Counted from the stretch's first letter, positions 37,856 to 48,284 are shown. The stretch is DNA of 64,000 bases from Flavobacterium noncentrifugens (GCF_900100375.1 NZ_FNEZ01000007.1:156968-220967); one strand, 5' to 3'. Numbers and translations: made by a program. Notes: generated by a model from the letters alone, not told the origin.

Positions 37856-40800
37856 TTAAAAGATGATTTTTTTAACTACAGTAATTCCGTCAACGGACGT
37901 TACTTTAACAAGCAATACTTGTTGAGCAGCTGCCAGATTTGATATTACTGCCGTAGTACTATTGATATTGTTTCTAAAAAGAAGCTCACTTCCTTTTATA
38001 TCATAAATTTTAACAACAGACATGGTGATACCTTTAGTTTTCAAATTGATGCCGTTTTGGTCTTTATAAACCACAATAGCATTCTCATCGAAAACAGCAT
38101 CAGTTGTAGCCAATGCAGTATTGGTATATTTCAATAAAAAACGATTGTCAAATGTTCCTGCTTCTGTAGCAAATGAATAGGAACCTGAAGTAAAATCATG
38201 TGTTGTCAACAGCAGCCTGTCTTCAAGATATACTTTTTGCTCTCCAGACTCAAACAAACCGTCTTTTAATGCTAAACTAATCTCATAAGTTCCTGCAGTT
38301 GTCGTGCGGTACCCTAAAGGCACTACATCACTATTGACAAATGGCAATGCCCTTCCCTGAGTGGTAAACTTTTTAGCGCCGTTGATCGTATAGAATCCAA
38401 CGGTATTTCCAGATTCTAAAGACTCACCATCATATCCTCTTTCATAATTGTTAGTAGCTCCTTCTATGTAACCAAGCAAAATTTGTTTAAATGATTGGTC
38501 ATTTTTAAACTCAAGCCACAAACGGTTTTTCTCAACTTCACTTTCAGTATTTTCATTTTTATAGAAATTCTGATTGTTTAAACCTCCTGCACGCATCGTA
38601 TTTTTAAAGACTACATCGGTATATCCTGTTCCTACAATCGAAGCCATAAAACCTTGTCCTGCGGCTATGTATTTAGTAGGAATGCTTGCATTTGCACCCG
38701 GAACACCTGTTACTGTAGTTATTCCCGTACCTCCTGTATAATTATAAGTCGCATAATCAGATGAATTGTAAGCCTGGTTGCTGATATTCGTATTGTGTGT
38801 CCAGAAATACAGCGTGGTACCACCTCCAAGCGAAGCCGCATTGCTTGGGTCTTTCATCAGTTTCTCTGCATCAAGTGCACTTGGATAAGGATTCCCTAAC
38901 AGGTTGACATTTTTAGCAGGATCAGCAGGATTGACATATACACTATTAGGCAAAGTCGTAATCGTCCCATTATTAGGTATTCCCAAAAAAGGAGCTGTAT
39001 ATACCCCACCACCAACTGGGATATCAGTTCCTGCCCGAGCAATATATCCCTTTCCTGGCGTCATGATTGTAGATGAAGGCGCAGCAATAACCGACCATGC
39101 GTAAGCTACCGGATCCCAAGCCATATACTTGTCAAATCTGGTGTTCGGTGACAAATTAAATAATGTTTGCCCTCCTACTGGCGAAGACCAATAGGTATAG
39201 TCAAACGGATGCATGGTTTGTGAATTTCTTTTATAAGCAATCGGATTTGTATTTACAACTGTAGCATCTGCCTGCAATAAACTTGCATTGTTGTTAAAAC
39301 TCAATGAGCCGCCGGTGATATGAACCCCATGCTCAACATTTAGCGTCACACCAGAATTAACGATAATTGCACCACCTTGGATGACTACTGCACAAGCATT
39401 AAAATCTGCGTTCAACGTAGTTCCTGTAACAAAAATAGCCATTTTTGTAGCGTCAGGTGGGCTTGACCATGTTCCAGTGAAGGTAGTTGTTGGTACCGTT
39501 ACTTTTACAATTTGGCTGGCCTTTTGAATACATCCAGACTGTATCGCCCTAAAATAACGATCCCCTGTCATGATCCCACAGGCAGCCTTGATTTGCGCCG
39601 ATGTTAAAGTCATTGTAGTATTCGCTATTGTAGTCGGACTTGTAAAGGCAGCATTATTTGCCCATTCCCATCTCACGATAGTCGTTCCGGTTGTAGCACC
39701 CGTGATCGTTATGTCTGAGGCCACACCACTACATGCAGTTTGCACTGCCGGTGCAATCGTACCCATATCAAACGGAGTCACTGTAATTGCAACGTCGGTA
39801 TAAGTTTGACAACCCAAGCCGCTTGCTGCAGCTGCCCTGTAGGTAGCGTTAGTCTGTGGAAGTGCATAAACCGACGCAGCAGGACCACCATTATAGACGT
39901 TTGTAGCTCCAGCATCTGTAAACAATCCGGAACCAACACCATTAGGCGTCCAACTTACAGCAGAAGACCCGCTTCCTGAAATAACAATATTATCTATACC
40001 CCAACCATAATCAAAATAAGCTGCATATACAAAACGCAATTTGATTGTTTTGTTCTGATACAAACTCAGGTCTATTATCGAGTTGATAAAGTTAGTTGCT
40101 GTACCGCCCTGACTGGTTGCTGTGTAAGTTGCCAAAGGCGCCCAGGTTGTATAAGCATCATCATTTGTCGCAATTTGCACGGTACCTGATTCCGGGAACG
40201 TATCTACGCTATAATATCTGTAATATTGCCAAAAGCTCAACGAAATCGTACTGTATCCTGTCAAATTAATTTCAGGGGACGTAAGCGAGGTATTTGTGTT
40301 ATAAAATCCGGCAGAATCACTTTCTGCAAAAGCAAACTGTGTATAGTCATTACTATGATAAGTACCATAAAAATAGTAGCCGTCTGGCGCCAATCCCCAA
40401 GCACTGAGCGCACCATCAGGTCCGCCAGTTGAATTCGCAACCAACCACCCCGGAGCATCTGAATTAAAATCTTCTCCATATATTTTAACCCCTGATATCA
40501 AACCACCAGTAGTTGAAAGCAGTTGCGCTGGCCCTTGCTGACATGTCGTAGCCGAAGCCGGCGTAATGACGATCGAAGTTGGAGGCTGGTTTACGATTAC
40601 ATTAAATTTAGTAGTCGCCGTCTGGAAAGTAGTCGAATTAAATGCGTTAAAAGTATAAGTAACATTAGATGTTGGATTAAAAGTATAGCCCGTTATAGCA
40701 TTACCAATGACCCCTACATTCGGTGTCCAGAAAAAAGTATCATAAGTGGCAGTACCTGTGGTGATCGTAACTGGAACCGTACTGGTTTCATTGCGACATA

Positions 40801-43231
40801 TCGTTACAGAAGCAGCACTTAAAACAACAGGCGGAGGAAGTGGCAAAACATAGAACGTATAGTCCTCAGTTTCCCCTTTTCCAGAATTGTAAGCGCAAGG
40901 ATTGTTTGGATTTGTTGAATTATAGTCAATAAGAACACGCATGCGTCCGGCTCCTGATGTCGCTCCTAACGGAACTGCAAAAGTCCCCGAAGCAGAAACC
41001 ACATAACCTGTAGTATTAAAAACCCGTTCTCCAGTAGCAAAAGTACCATCATGGTTCCAATCCACCCAAATACTGATCCCAACATTATCACCGGAAGTCG
41101 TAGATGATGAAGTTACAGTAAAATTAATCGATTGCCCTTCTGTCTGTGTAACAGACAATGCGGTATAATTTCCATACCCGCCTGGATTTGCTCCGCTCGT
41201 ATTTGAAATATTTGCAAGCGCCCCGGTGGTACTGAAACTTTTAATGTAAGTTGATGCAGTACCTAAAACCGGCGTACAAGATGCCGGAGGCAAAGTAGGT
41301 GCAGTTGGCGTCGTAAAAGTTCCGTAAGTCAAACTCCATCCGCTCATATCTCCATTCCCACAATTAGAACGTACCCAAAAACGGTACGTAGTACCAGGAG
41401 TTAAACCGGAAAGGTTTCCAATCAATCCACTGGCGCTACCTGTTGCGGCCGTAGTAAATACAGGAGCCACAAATGATGGCCCTGGAGATATGTAATAAAA
41501 ATATCCGCTTCCGGGTGGCGTTGTAGGAGCAGTCCATCCGATAGATGCAGAATTTGGCGTAACCAATCCTGAAATCAATCCTGTTGGATCTTTACAAGTA
41601 GATTCTTCAATCACGATATCATCCAGTAAAGTAGTCGCATTCAATTGTTTTGAATAATCGATAAAACCAAAATAATAGGTTCCGCTTCCGCTTGGCGGAT
41701 AAAAATTGACCACATTGGTCAACGGCCCGCCCCTGAAATCTACGTGTCGCGCAAGTGTATCCGTTACTGCCGAAGCTACCGGTGCCGTTCCTATCGTTAA
41801 CTTTAAACGCTGGTTTGTCGTTGGCTGTTCCGCCGAAGCTCCATATTTGTATGAAACACGGTATGATTTTGAACCGTCAAGGGTTAATCCCTGGGTGTAA
41901 AATCCTGATCTGTTTGCTCCAGTAGTTGCAGAAGCCGGCTTTGCGGTAATCCTTAAATGCGAACTGCTAAATCCCCAATCATTTGGTGTGGATGGTGGTT
42001 TTAAAGCCCAAAAACCAAAACTTTGGTCGATTGGATTTGTGGTTTCAATTCTTGTACAAGTTGGAAGTGATGAAAAATCCAAAGAATAAGCGGGGTTCAC
42101 AATCTGAGGCGTACAAAGCGTTCTGAATGTGGCCGCAACCGACCATCCGCTTGTAGCACCGCAATTTGAACGCACATATACATAATATTGTGTATCTGGA
42201 GAAGCAAGCGTCAACGGAGTTGTTGTTACACCCGCACCCACTGAACCTGTAGCGGCCGTTCCGCTTAACGGATAAACTATATTTATATTAGAAGGCCCGG
42301 TAGTCGAAACCAAATATTGATAACCGCTCACGGGCGCCGGTGTGGGTGCCGTCCAGCTTACTACAGCACTATTTTGCGTCACCGATGCAACTGCTACATT
42401 TACTCCAACAGGAGCAAAACAGCTTGGTGGCGTATATGTCAAAGTAACTTTCGCAGGCATACCTGTCGTACTAACCCTTACAGCAACAGTTTGATTGTTT
42501 GCAGTTCCTCTTGTAAAAATTGGCGAAGCAGTAGGCCAAGCCGTCCCAGTAAAGTTTTTATTATTAAAATCGGTATTATTCTCACCTCTGACACCCACTT
42601 GTCCAGTTGCGCCCGTAATGGATGATCCAGAACCAGCCCCATATCTTAACTCTATCGAGTTTGAGGTTTCATTTAAAACAATCTGCATCGCTATCGTTGC
42701 TGTAATCACAGTATTTGATGCGCTAAGCCTATTTGCATTATACTGCACAATAAAAGTCCTTGCTCCGGCAACACCCGCAGTTTGCTTAAAAATATCAAGG
42801 TTTGCAGTCCTTAGATCTTGCGCAAATACCGCAACAGCGCCATCGTAAGTTTCAGTACTAGATAATGGGGTATAATTGGTAGTTGACGGAGCTGATCCAA
42901 AAGTGATAAAACCATTACTGGAAATATTACATGCCGTGTAAGACCGTCCATTGAAAACAAATGTAAATCCTAAAGGAACGTTTGCTACAACATCATCATT
43001 CCAAGCTGTAGTTCCAAACACACCCGTTGTTCCAGGTCCTCCTTGAATCGTAGCGTATGAGGTTGTGGTAGTCCCAGTTGTAGAAACTCCAGTAGGCGTA
43101 TAAGAACTCACCTGCCCTTGAGAATTCCAGGCTGCAAGCAGTACTATAATAAGGAAGGATTTTTTAAAAAATACGAACGCATTACTTTTTTCTGCAGGGC
43201 CACAAAAAAGTGAAAGTAATTGTTTAATCAT
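37856..43231 (-). CDS. Large T9SS-secreted surface protein (type C sorting domain)
   Basis: A 1,791-aa exported protein. The signal peptide core FLIIVLLAAW lies at residues about 26-35 and ends at NSQGQ. The first module (ending ISSNGFITFGSAPST near residue 110) is related to that of the 3,285-aa neighbour. Fibronectin type III repeats follow (for example near 270-370), then a second type III unit, a GEVED domain near 784 (GKGETEDYTFYV), Ig-like repeats, and a segment near 930 that looks like a carbohydrate-binding or MAM-like jelly roll. The C-terminus at about 1724-1791 (ITMSVVKIYDIKGSELLF, LLVKVTSVDG, VVKKIIF) matches the ChiA-like type C sorting signal rather than type A. Function is unknown; surface adhesion is inferred. 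Confidence 0.9.
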   Translation of the reverse strand: MIKQLLSLFCGPAEKSNAFVFFKKSFLIIVLLAAWNSQGQVSSYTPTGVSTTGTTTTSYATIQGGPGTTGVFGTTAWNDDVVANVPLGFTFVFNGRSYTACNISSNGFITFGSAPSTTNYTPLSSTETYDGAVAVFAQDLRTANLDIFKQTAGVAGARTFIVQYNANRLSASNTVITATIAMQIVLNETSNSIELRYGAGSGSSITGATGQVGVRGENNTDFNNKNFTGTAWPTASPIFTRGTANNQTVAVRVSTTGMPAKVTLTYTPPSCFAPVGVNVAVASVTQNSAVVSWTAPTPAPVSGYQYLVSTTGPSNINIVYPLSGTAATGSVGAGVTTTPLTLASPDTQYYVYVRSNCGATSGWSVAATFRTLCTPQIVNPAYSLDFSSLPTCTRIETTNPIDQSFGFWALKPPSTPNDWGFSSSHLRITAKPASATTGANRSGFYTQGLTLDGSKSYRVSYKYGASAEQPTTNQRLKLTIGTAPVASAVTDTLARHVDFRGGPLTNVVNFYPPSGSGTYYFGFIDYSKQLNATTLLDDIVIEESTCKDPTGLISGLVTPNSASIGWTAPTTPPGSGYFYYISPGPSFVAPVFTTAATGSASGLIGNLSGLTPGTTYRFWVRSNCGNGDMSGWSLTYGTFTTPTAPTLPPASCTPVLGTASTYIKSFSTTGALANISNTSGANPGGYGNYTALSVTQTEGQSINFTVTSSSTTSGDNVGISIWVDWNHDGTFATGERVFNTTGYVVSASGTFAVPLGATSGAGRMRVLIDYNSTNPNNPCAYNSGKGETEDYTFYVLPLPPPVVLSAASVTICRNETSTVPVTITTGTATYDTFFWTPNVGVIGNAITGYTFNPTSNVTYTFNAFNSTTFQTATTKFNVIVNQPPTSIVITPASATTCQQGPAQLLSTTGGLISGVKIYGEDFNSDAPGWLVANSTGGPDGALSAWGLAPDGYYFYGTYHSNDYTQFAFAESDSAGFYNTNTSLTSPEINLTGYSTISLSFWQYYRYYSVDTFPESGTVQIATNDDAYTTWAPLATYTATSQGGTATNFINSIIDLSLYQNKTIKLRFVYAAYFDYGWGIDNIVISGSGSSAVSWTPNGVGSGLFTDAGATNVYNGGPAASVYALPQTNATYRAAAASGLGCQTYTDVAITVTPFDMGTIAPAVQTACSGVASDITITGATTGTTIVRWEWANNAAFTSPTTIANTTMTLTSAQIKAACGIMTGDRYFRAIQSGCIQKASQIVKVTVPTTTFTGTWSSPPDATKMAIFVTGTTLNADFNACAVVIQGGAIIVNSGVTLNVEHGVHITGGSLSFNNNASLLQADATVVNTNPIAYKRNSQTMHPFDYTYWSSPVGGQTLFNLSPNTRFDKYMAWDPVAYAWSVIAAPSSTIMTPGKGYIARAGTDIPVGGGVYTAPFLGIPNNGTITTLPNSVYVNPADPAKNVNLLGNPYPSALDAEKLMKDPSNAASLGGGTTLYFWTHNTNISNQAYNSSDYATYNYTGGTGITTVTGVPGANASIPTKYIAAGQGFMASIVGTGYTDVVFKNTMRAGGLNNQNFYKNENTESEVEKNRLWLEFKNDQSFKQILLGYIEGATNNYERGYDGESLESGNTVGFYTINGAKKFTTQGRALPFVNSDVVPLGYRTTTAGTYEISLALKDGLFESGEQKVYLEDRLLLTTHDFTSGSYSFATEAGTFDNRFLLKYTNTALATTDAVFDENAIVVYKDQNGINLKTKGITMSVVKIYDIKGSELLFRNNINSTTAVISNLAAAQQVLLVKVTSVDGITVVKKIIF

Positions 43232-43786
43232 AAGGTAATTTTTTTAGAAATGGTGGGTAAATGGCATTTAAAAAATCGGTTTGAACAGTTCCGACTTTCA
43301 TTTTTTTAACGATTTAGCGATGTTAACTTAATCACATCGGGGTGCTAAATTTACACTAAAACTTAATATGAAATAATTTATACCGTTAAAATATGTAGTT
43401 TATCGATTAAACACAAAAAACATCGACCAACTCCCTATTTATCAATACTATTAACAATCTGAAACTGACAATCAAAGTGTTACACTTCAAGCTTTAATAA
43501 CAGTCACAGCAACCAAAATTAATAATTTTTTAAAGTTAAAAAAGTGCAAAATCATAATCTTATTAACACAAACCGCCATAATCGGGATTACAGTTAACAA
43601 AACTTCCGTCAAACTGCACCGTTGCTGTTTGTCGACACTTAACATTTAATAAACTGTTGTTGAAAACTATTTGTTAATTTCAAATATAATAGAATGTTAA
43701 GCTTGTGTGAAATTTTTTCGTTGAACTGCGGTTAAAAACGTTTAAAAGAAAAAGGCTTCAAATCGGTTACAGCTTCTTTCCATATG
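43232..43786. other. 555-bp AT-rich intergenic region
   Basis: No credible coding frame or RNA gene is seen. On the minus strand TATATTTG (43688-43681) fits a -7 element and would give the T9SS gene a leader of about 440 nt; a promoter closer to 43231 is not obvious. The region separates the T9SS pair from the HEPN pair. Confidence 0.5.
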
Positions 43787-45022
43787 CTATGTATTTTGCG
43801 CTTTGTTTTTTGCCTCAAGCTTCAAATACAATTCATGGCAGCCATCGAGCATTTCAAATTCACTCAAAGGCAACAACTGGTCAAGAATTTCCAACAAGCT
43901 TGCAACATGGCTGCTCGGGTCTACCACTTCACCTGAGTTCTGTGAGCCGTCATTATACATCGTATGCAGTGCAATTTTCATCAGGTCACTGATTACAAAA
44001 CCCAAATTGGAATAGCTGTAAAATTCCAGCCTCGCCTGAAAAATTCCCGGCTTACAATTGTGGGGCATCAGTGTCCTGAAATAGGCGATCTTCGTTAACT
44101 CATCAGCGAATTTTTTAATGTCGGAATTCAGGTCAATATGATCGGGTTCGGCTGTTGTCGTTTCCGCATTGTTGTCCGGGGCATACAATACCACTTTAGC
44201 TTCGTCATTGCCTTTTGCCTTACACTTCGCAATCATTTCCTTAAACAATTGATAAGCCTCCTTTTTCATCAGTTCCGTTTTTTCAGTCGCAAGGGCGATT
44301 GCTTCCGTCGTGAACTCATGCGTGTGGTCGTAACGGACAACTTTAGATGAATTGTCCAGCTGTACCAACGCCTCCCATTCTTCCGCCTTTTCAGGATCAA
44401 AAAGTTTTCCAAAGAACGGTGCAAAATCCGCAACATGCTTTTGTTGTTCCGCAAGGCTTTCATTTGTAAACGTATCACCCATAGTCAGCCATGACACAAT
44501 AAAATAGGTGGCCTGCAACGTCTGGTGCAAGTGGAAGGCCGCTTCGGCAAGCTTTCCGTAACGGCTGTAAAAGGTGACATGCCGGAAAAACCCCGCGGCC
44601 TCCACGTGTTGGTTGTCGTAAAATGCGGTCGCTTTTCGCAGCCGTTTTTTGATGTCGGGATCTTTTGTACTAAAAATCCTGTTTTTAGGATCCGAACGGT
44701 ACACCAATTCATCGACTGTGGCGTGGCGCATAAAGAACGGACTGCCTTCTTTCCAAAGACATTCTGCCCACCAATACTCAAAAAGCGTAAATGAAAAGTT
44801 TGGCAGGGATTCGAACAGCCTCGCCACCAAAGGATAAACGGTGCTTAACTCCTCTTCACAGTATTCCGAAAGGAACAGCGTAACAATCGTCATATCTGTT
44901 AACTCGCTGTTCGTCGAAACGTAAACTGAATGCAAGGGAAGGAATTCCAGCAACGTCGTTACCGTTTTTAATAAAAGGGCATGCTCCGGATGGTTTTCAG
45001 GTATTCTAATTGTATTTTCCAT
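43787..45022 (-). CDS. HEPN-domain protein (single-unit paralogue)
   Basis: A 411-aa soluble protein. The first 110 residues resemble a degenerate nucleotidyltransferase-like domain, followed by FFMRHATVDELVY and a sacsin-type HEPN region around residues 175-225 (YSRYGKLAEAAFHLHQTLQATYF). The pattern is shared with the upstream 585-aa gene. No complete GSx10DxD catalytic motif is visible, so the nucleotidyltransferase-like part may be inactive. HEPN proteins are often RNases or binding modules in defence and stress systems. It starts 12 bp after the upstream paralogue and is the second gene of a two-gene transcript. Confidence 0.7.
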   Translation of the reverse strand: MENTIRIPENHPEHALLLKTVTTLLEFLPLHSVYVSTNSELTDMTIVTLFLSEYCEEELSTVYPLVARLFESLPNFSFTLFEYWWAECLWKEGSPFFMRHATVDELVYRSDPKNRIFSTKDPDIKKRLRKATAFYDNQHVEAAGFFRHVTFYSRYGKLAEAAFHLHQTLQATYFIVSWLTMGDTFTNESLAEQQKHVADFAPFFGKLFDPEKAEEWEALVQLDNSSKVVRYDHTHEFTTEAIALATEKTELMKKEAYQLFKEMIAKCKAKGNDEAKVVLYAPDNNAETTTAEPDHIDLNSDIKKFADELTKIAYFRTLMPHNCKPGIFQARLEFYSYSNLGFVISDLMKIALHTMYNDGSQNSGEVVDPSSHVASLLEILDQLLPLSEFEMLDGCHELYLKLEAKNKAQNT

Positions 45023-45034
45023 GGGTAGTAAAAT

Positions 45035-46792
45035 TTAAGATGGATTGTTTTGTAATTTGTTATCATTCACAGTTTGCATGCCTTCACTTTTCAGCCGCGC
45101 CAGTTCCTTATCAGTTAGTTCACTTGCGAGTTTCATTAACTCACCACACCTGCCCGAAAGAAAATCCATGTCGGTATAATTAACCTCCCACTCATAATGA
45201 AAGCGCATCGAACTGGGATGCGTACTGATCATCTTAAAAAGGCGTTTGTCCTCTTCGCTTGCCCTTGGGAAAAATTGGTTGGGCAGTGATGTAAAAAATC
45301 CGCACAGGTCAATAAAGAAACCCAGCGAAAAGTAATTGGGCGTATACCCAAGAAACACGCGGATCAAACCGAGGCAGGTATGCTCTACGGCGAGGTTCAG
45401 CATCACCTGGTCAATGGTCGAAACATTCCGCGATAACCTTTCAAAATGGGCATCTAAAAAACAGTTGCCAATCGTTTTGCGTTCGCCCATGAATATTTCG
45501 GCAAAGGAAAGGTTGCGCACTCCGGCATCCTTTGAATGCAACGGACACCGGAAACCTTCTTTCCCGTAAAGCAATTCCCCATTCGCAATCACGCTGCTGA
45601 AAAAACAAAGCTGGTCTCCGGCAGCCTTTTTCAGGGAATCTGTTTTGTGCACAAGCAATACCGCGACAAAGCGCTGATCCGTTTTGCTGCTGATGATGCT
45701 GCCCAGGTCGGCCGATGCGTTGGCCCTCGTTGACGTCGTAAGCACTAAAAGATACAACCGGGTTTGCTGAAAGTTGCCTTTTGAATGGCCAATCGCAAGC
45801 TTTTCGGTGTGCTCAACCTCTTTCTTTCCAAAACAATAAACGGCATCTGTCGGAATGAAATCCCTGATGATCTGACAGACAGCCTCCAGATCGTTAGCTG
45901 ACGCTTCAAAATTCCCTGTTGGCGTAGCCAGCAATGGCGCTGTATCGCCTGCTTCTACGATGTCTTCCCTGTAGGATATCTTTTCAGTACATTCGGCTAC
46001 CATCTGATCAAACATTTTTTGAACCTCATCTTTCAGCCGTGCCACTTTTTCCTGAACCTTGCCGAGATCCGGCAGCTTTACGTTGTGCACCTGCTTCCTT
46101 TTATAGCTCCAATAGCATTCGTCCAACTTTTCAAGCAAATCGCTTTCTTCCTCCTGCCCGATCTGGAAAAGATTGCTCAAAGACGGGGCGAACTTACTTA
46201 AATGCAGCTGCTGTGCGGCAATGCTTTTAGCCGCATACGGCTTGCCCATAATGAAATGGGTTGCCGTTTTATACAGCAATTGCATCGCTTTATGGATGGT
46301 AAAAGCGGCTTCAAGATCATTTTGATATTCAATACTGCGGGGAACATCGAGTAAACAGACATCCACTTTATTCATGTGTTTTTTAAAGTGCTTGGCAGCG
46401 CGCCGTACCAGTTTGCTTACCGTAGCTTCTTCGGGATAAAAAGCATGGTCAGCAGAAGGATTGGCGTAGGCAAGCTCGCCAAGCGTGCAATGCCTTAAAA
46501 GGAACAGGTTTCCTTTTCGCAATGCATCTTCTGCGTAATCGCACGACAGGATCTGGTAGGCGATTTCAGGGTAGGGTTTGAAGACGCGGTCTGCCACCGC
46601 AAACAAGTCGCCTTCGATCTGCATGCTGTCGCGGTGCATAAAAATCGAAAAGATAATTTTAGGCCCGCCCCCTGTATTGTCCAGAGAATAATAAACGGAA
46701 TCTGCATTGATAAAATCTAAAAGCTCATTGGTAATCAGCATCAGCAAGTGGGACTGCGGATGGTTTCGCGGTTTTAAAACATAATGGTCCAT
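45035..46792 (-). CDS. HEPN-domain protein (double-unit paralogue)
   Basis: A 585-aa protein from the ATG at 46792 (the frame opens 57 bp further upstream, but this ATG aligns with the start of the 411-aa paralogue). It contains two units. The first runs from NHPQSHLLMLI through FLLRHCTLGELAYANP to a HEPN-like helix pair around residues 155-190 (EAAFTIHKAMQLLYKTATHFI). The second starts near residue 300 with a NTase-like strand region and ends with a HEPN-like segment near 480 (VMLNLAVEHTCLGLIRVFLGYTP). The tandem layout looks like an internal duplication. Function is unknown; it is probably an accessory-region gene. Confidence 0.68.
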   Translation of the reverse strand: MDHYVLKPRNHPQSHLLMLITNELLDFINADSVYYSLDNTGGGPKIIFSIFMHRDSMQIEGDLFAVADRVFKPYPEIAYQILSCDYAEDALRKGNLFLLRHCTLGELAYANPSADHAFYPEEATVSKLVRRAAKHFKKHMNKVDVCLLDVPRSIEYQNDLEAAFTIHKAMQLLYKTATHFIMGKPYAAKSIAAQQLHLSKFAPSLSNLFQIGQEEESDLLEKLDECYWSYKRKQVHNVKLPDLGKVQEKVARLKDEVQKMFDQMVAECTEKISYREDIVEAGDTAPLLATPTGNFEASANDLEAVCQIIRDFIPTDAVYCFGKKEVEHTEKLAIGHSKGNFQQTRLYLLVLTTSTRANASADLGSIISSKTDQRFVAVLLVHKTDSLKKAAGDQLCFFSSVIANGELLYGKEGFRCPLHSKDAGVRNLSFAEIFMGERKTIGNCFLDAHFERLSRNVSTIDQVMLNLAVEHTCLGLIRVFLGYTPNYFSLGFFIDLCGFFTSLPNQFFPRASEEDKRLFKMISTHPSSMRFHYEWEVNYTDMDFLSGRCGELMKLASELTDKELARLKSEGMQTVNDNKLQNNPS

Positions 46793-46830
46793 GGTTGTGA
46801 ATTTTAAAGTAAAACATATTTGAAAATTTG

Positions 46831-47046
46831 TATTTTTGTTCACCTGCAAGTAAATAAGACCTGTTCATGTACCGAATCATTTTTCCCTGTATGCTACATT
46901 TTCAATAATGTTTTTTACGCACCCTGAGTTTATAACCTACTGCCCCACAAGACCATTTTGACAAAATGCCGATGTAAAGCCCGAACCACCAACCAACCAT
47001 CCAATACCATTTCCCCATTTTTAAAGACCGCAGCACTGCGGTCTTT
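46831..47046 (+). pseudogene. Shell of an XRE-regulator locus lacking its reading frame
   Basis: This non-coding stretch matches the flanks of the XRE gene at 48407. A -7-like TATTTTTG at 46831-46838 precedes a leader (46871-46920) that aligns without gaps to 48321-48370 with about 36 of 50 identities. It ends in the perfect hairpin AAAGACCGCAG-CA-CTGCGGTCTTT at 47023-47046, which shares AAAGACCGC/GCGGTCTTT with the XRE gene's terminator. About 100 bp without a reading frame lie between. A deleted second copy is the simplest reading. Confidence 0.55.
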
Positions 47047-47134
47047 TTCTTATCTTAGCTGCCAATGCATTTCAACGCCTGAAGCCCGGTTGGGTGCAAA
47101 CGCAGCGTAAGTGGAACGATAAACAACAAATGGT

Positions 47135-47686
47135 ATGGAAAACCAGGGCGCATCAGTGGTCATCAACCACCATATTATAGCCGGTAAACAGGAACAGTAC
47201 GAAGTGTGGCTGGAGGAAATTGGCGCCATCTGTAAAAAATCAACTGGCAATATCGACTGGCAGGTCATCCGGCCCATTCCAAACCTGACCTTTAATTACA
47301 CGGTAATTATCCGGTTTGATACGATTGCACATCTGAAAAACTGGATGGAATCCGAGGATCGGAAAAGACTGATTCAAAAAGCGAACAGGCTCCTTGCGGA
47401 AGACGACCGATATTTCATTAAATCCGGACTGGATTTCCTTTTCCCATTGGAAGACGAAAATCGAAAAGTTCCGGTCAGGTGGAAACAATACCTGGCCACC
47501 TGGTCCGGGATTTATCCGTTGTCTATCGGGATTCCGTTGATGGTAATCCCCATTCTTAAAAGTTTACATGTCCCCGAAAATAAATTCATTTACTCCTTTT
47601 TCATTTCCGGGATCGTGGTATTTATCATGGTTTACCTGCTCATGCCCCATTACACCAAGCTGATCAGGAAATGGCTTTACAAATGA
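47135..47686 (+). CDS. ABM-domain membrane protein
   Basis: A 183-aa protein. Residues about 8-100 form an antibiotic-biosynthesis-monooxygenase-like (dimeric alpha-beta barrel) domain, with ITFNYTVIIRFDTIAHLKNW-like spacing of strand and helix. Two hydrophobic helices follow (about 128-145 and 152-172), so it is anchored in the membrane. Members with this ABM plus two-TM layout are known in several bacteria, without a defined reaction. The ATG at 47135 directly follows the XRE-shell terminator region by about 90 bp. Confidence 0.78.
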   Translation: MENQGASVVINHHIIAGKQEQYEVWLEEIGAICKKSTGNIDWQVIRPIPNLTFNYTVIIRFDTIAHLKNWMESEDRKRLIQKANRLLAEDDRYFIKSGLDFLFPLEDENRKVPVRWKQYLATWSGIYPLSIGIPLMVIPILKSLHVPENKFIYSFFISGIVVFIMVYLLMPHYTKLIRKWLYK

Positions 47687-47763
47687 AAGCGGCACAATCA
47701 CAATCTTAACACAAAAACTCGTATTTGCCATCCGGAAGGGTTACCTTTAAGAAAAAGTAAAAG

Positions 47764-48141
47764 ATGTCAGAAAAAAACAAAAAGTTGTTCGGCGTTTGGA
47801 TGGATTCACAAAACGCTACGATTGTAGGAAAAGAAAATGTTGAAAGTGGTGAATTCATCGTCATAGGCCATGTAAAAAATGTAGGGCCGGACAACAATTC
47901 AAACGAGAATGCGTCAAACCACCAGGAAATCGCCTTAACGCAAAAATTCTTTAAAGAAATTGCTGCTAAAATGCCAAACGTTGACGCGATACATATTACG
48001 GGAACCGGCCAGATTCAGGAACAGTTTATAAAATTCCTGTCAGAGACGCCACAATACAAAAATGCTATGGCTACAGAGAGCACTTCCAATAAAATGAGCG
48101 ATGAAAATCTTTTGGCTTTCATAATGAAACATTTCAATTAA
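47764..48141 (+). CDS. Small conserved protein, possibly eRF1-domain-2/host-attachment-like
   Basis: A 125-aa soluble protein. It begins KLFGVWMDSQNATIVG and continues with a polar linker, then FFKEIAAKMPNVDAIHITGTGQIQEQFIKFL. The arrangement (a strand with DSQNA near the start, then a helix and a GTG-containing strand) recalls the fold seen in the release-factor-like host-attachment family, but that is a guess from pattern. A promoter-like TTTG then TACCTTTA precedes it near 47730-47760. It lies in the accessory block next to the XRE gene; no partner is evident. Confidence 0.65.
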   Translation: MSEKNKKLFGVWMDSQNATIVGKENVESGEFIVIGHVKNVGPDNNSNENASNHQEIALTQKFFKEIAAKMPNVDAIHITGTGQIQEQFIKFLSETPQYKNAMATESTSNKMSDENLLAFIMKHFN

Positions 48142-48284
48142 GAAGCACTATCAAATTGACTAGGGCCGTAAACTTCTGTTTGCGGCTTTTTGGTAATTGC
48201 CAATTGTCCGGCGCGGCCTTTTGCTGCATATTTGCCCGTAGAAGATAATTTCAGGTTCCTTGTTAAAAATGAAATCTAAATTTG

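Noticed and set aside
47023..47046. Terminator of the HEPN operon
   Set aside because: The HEPN genes run away from it on the minus strand; the hairpin lies upstream of them, so it belongs to the plus-strand XRE shell.
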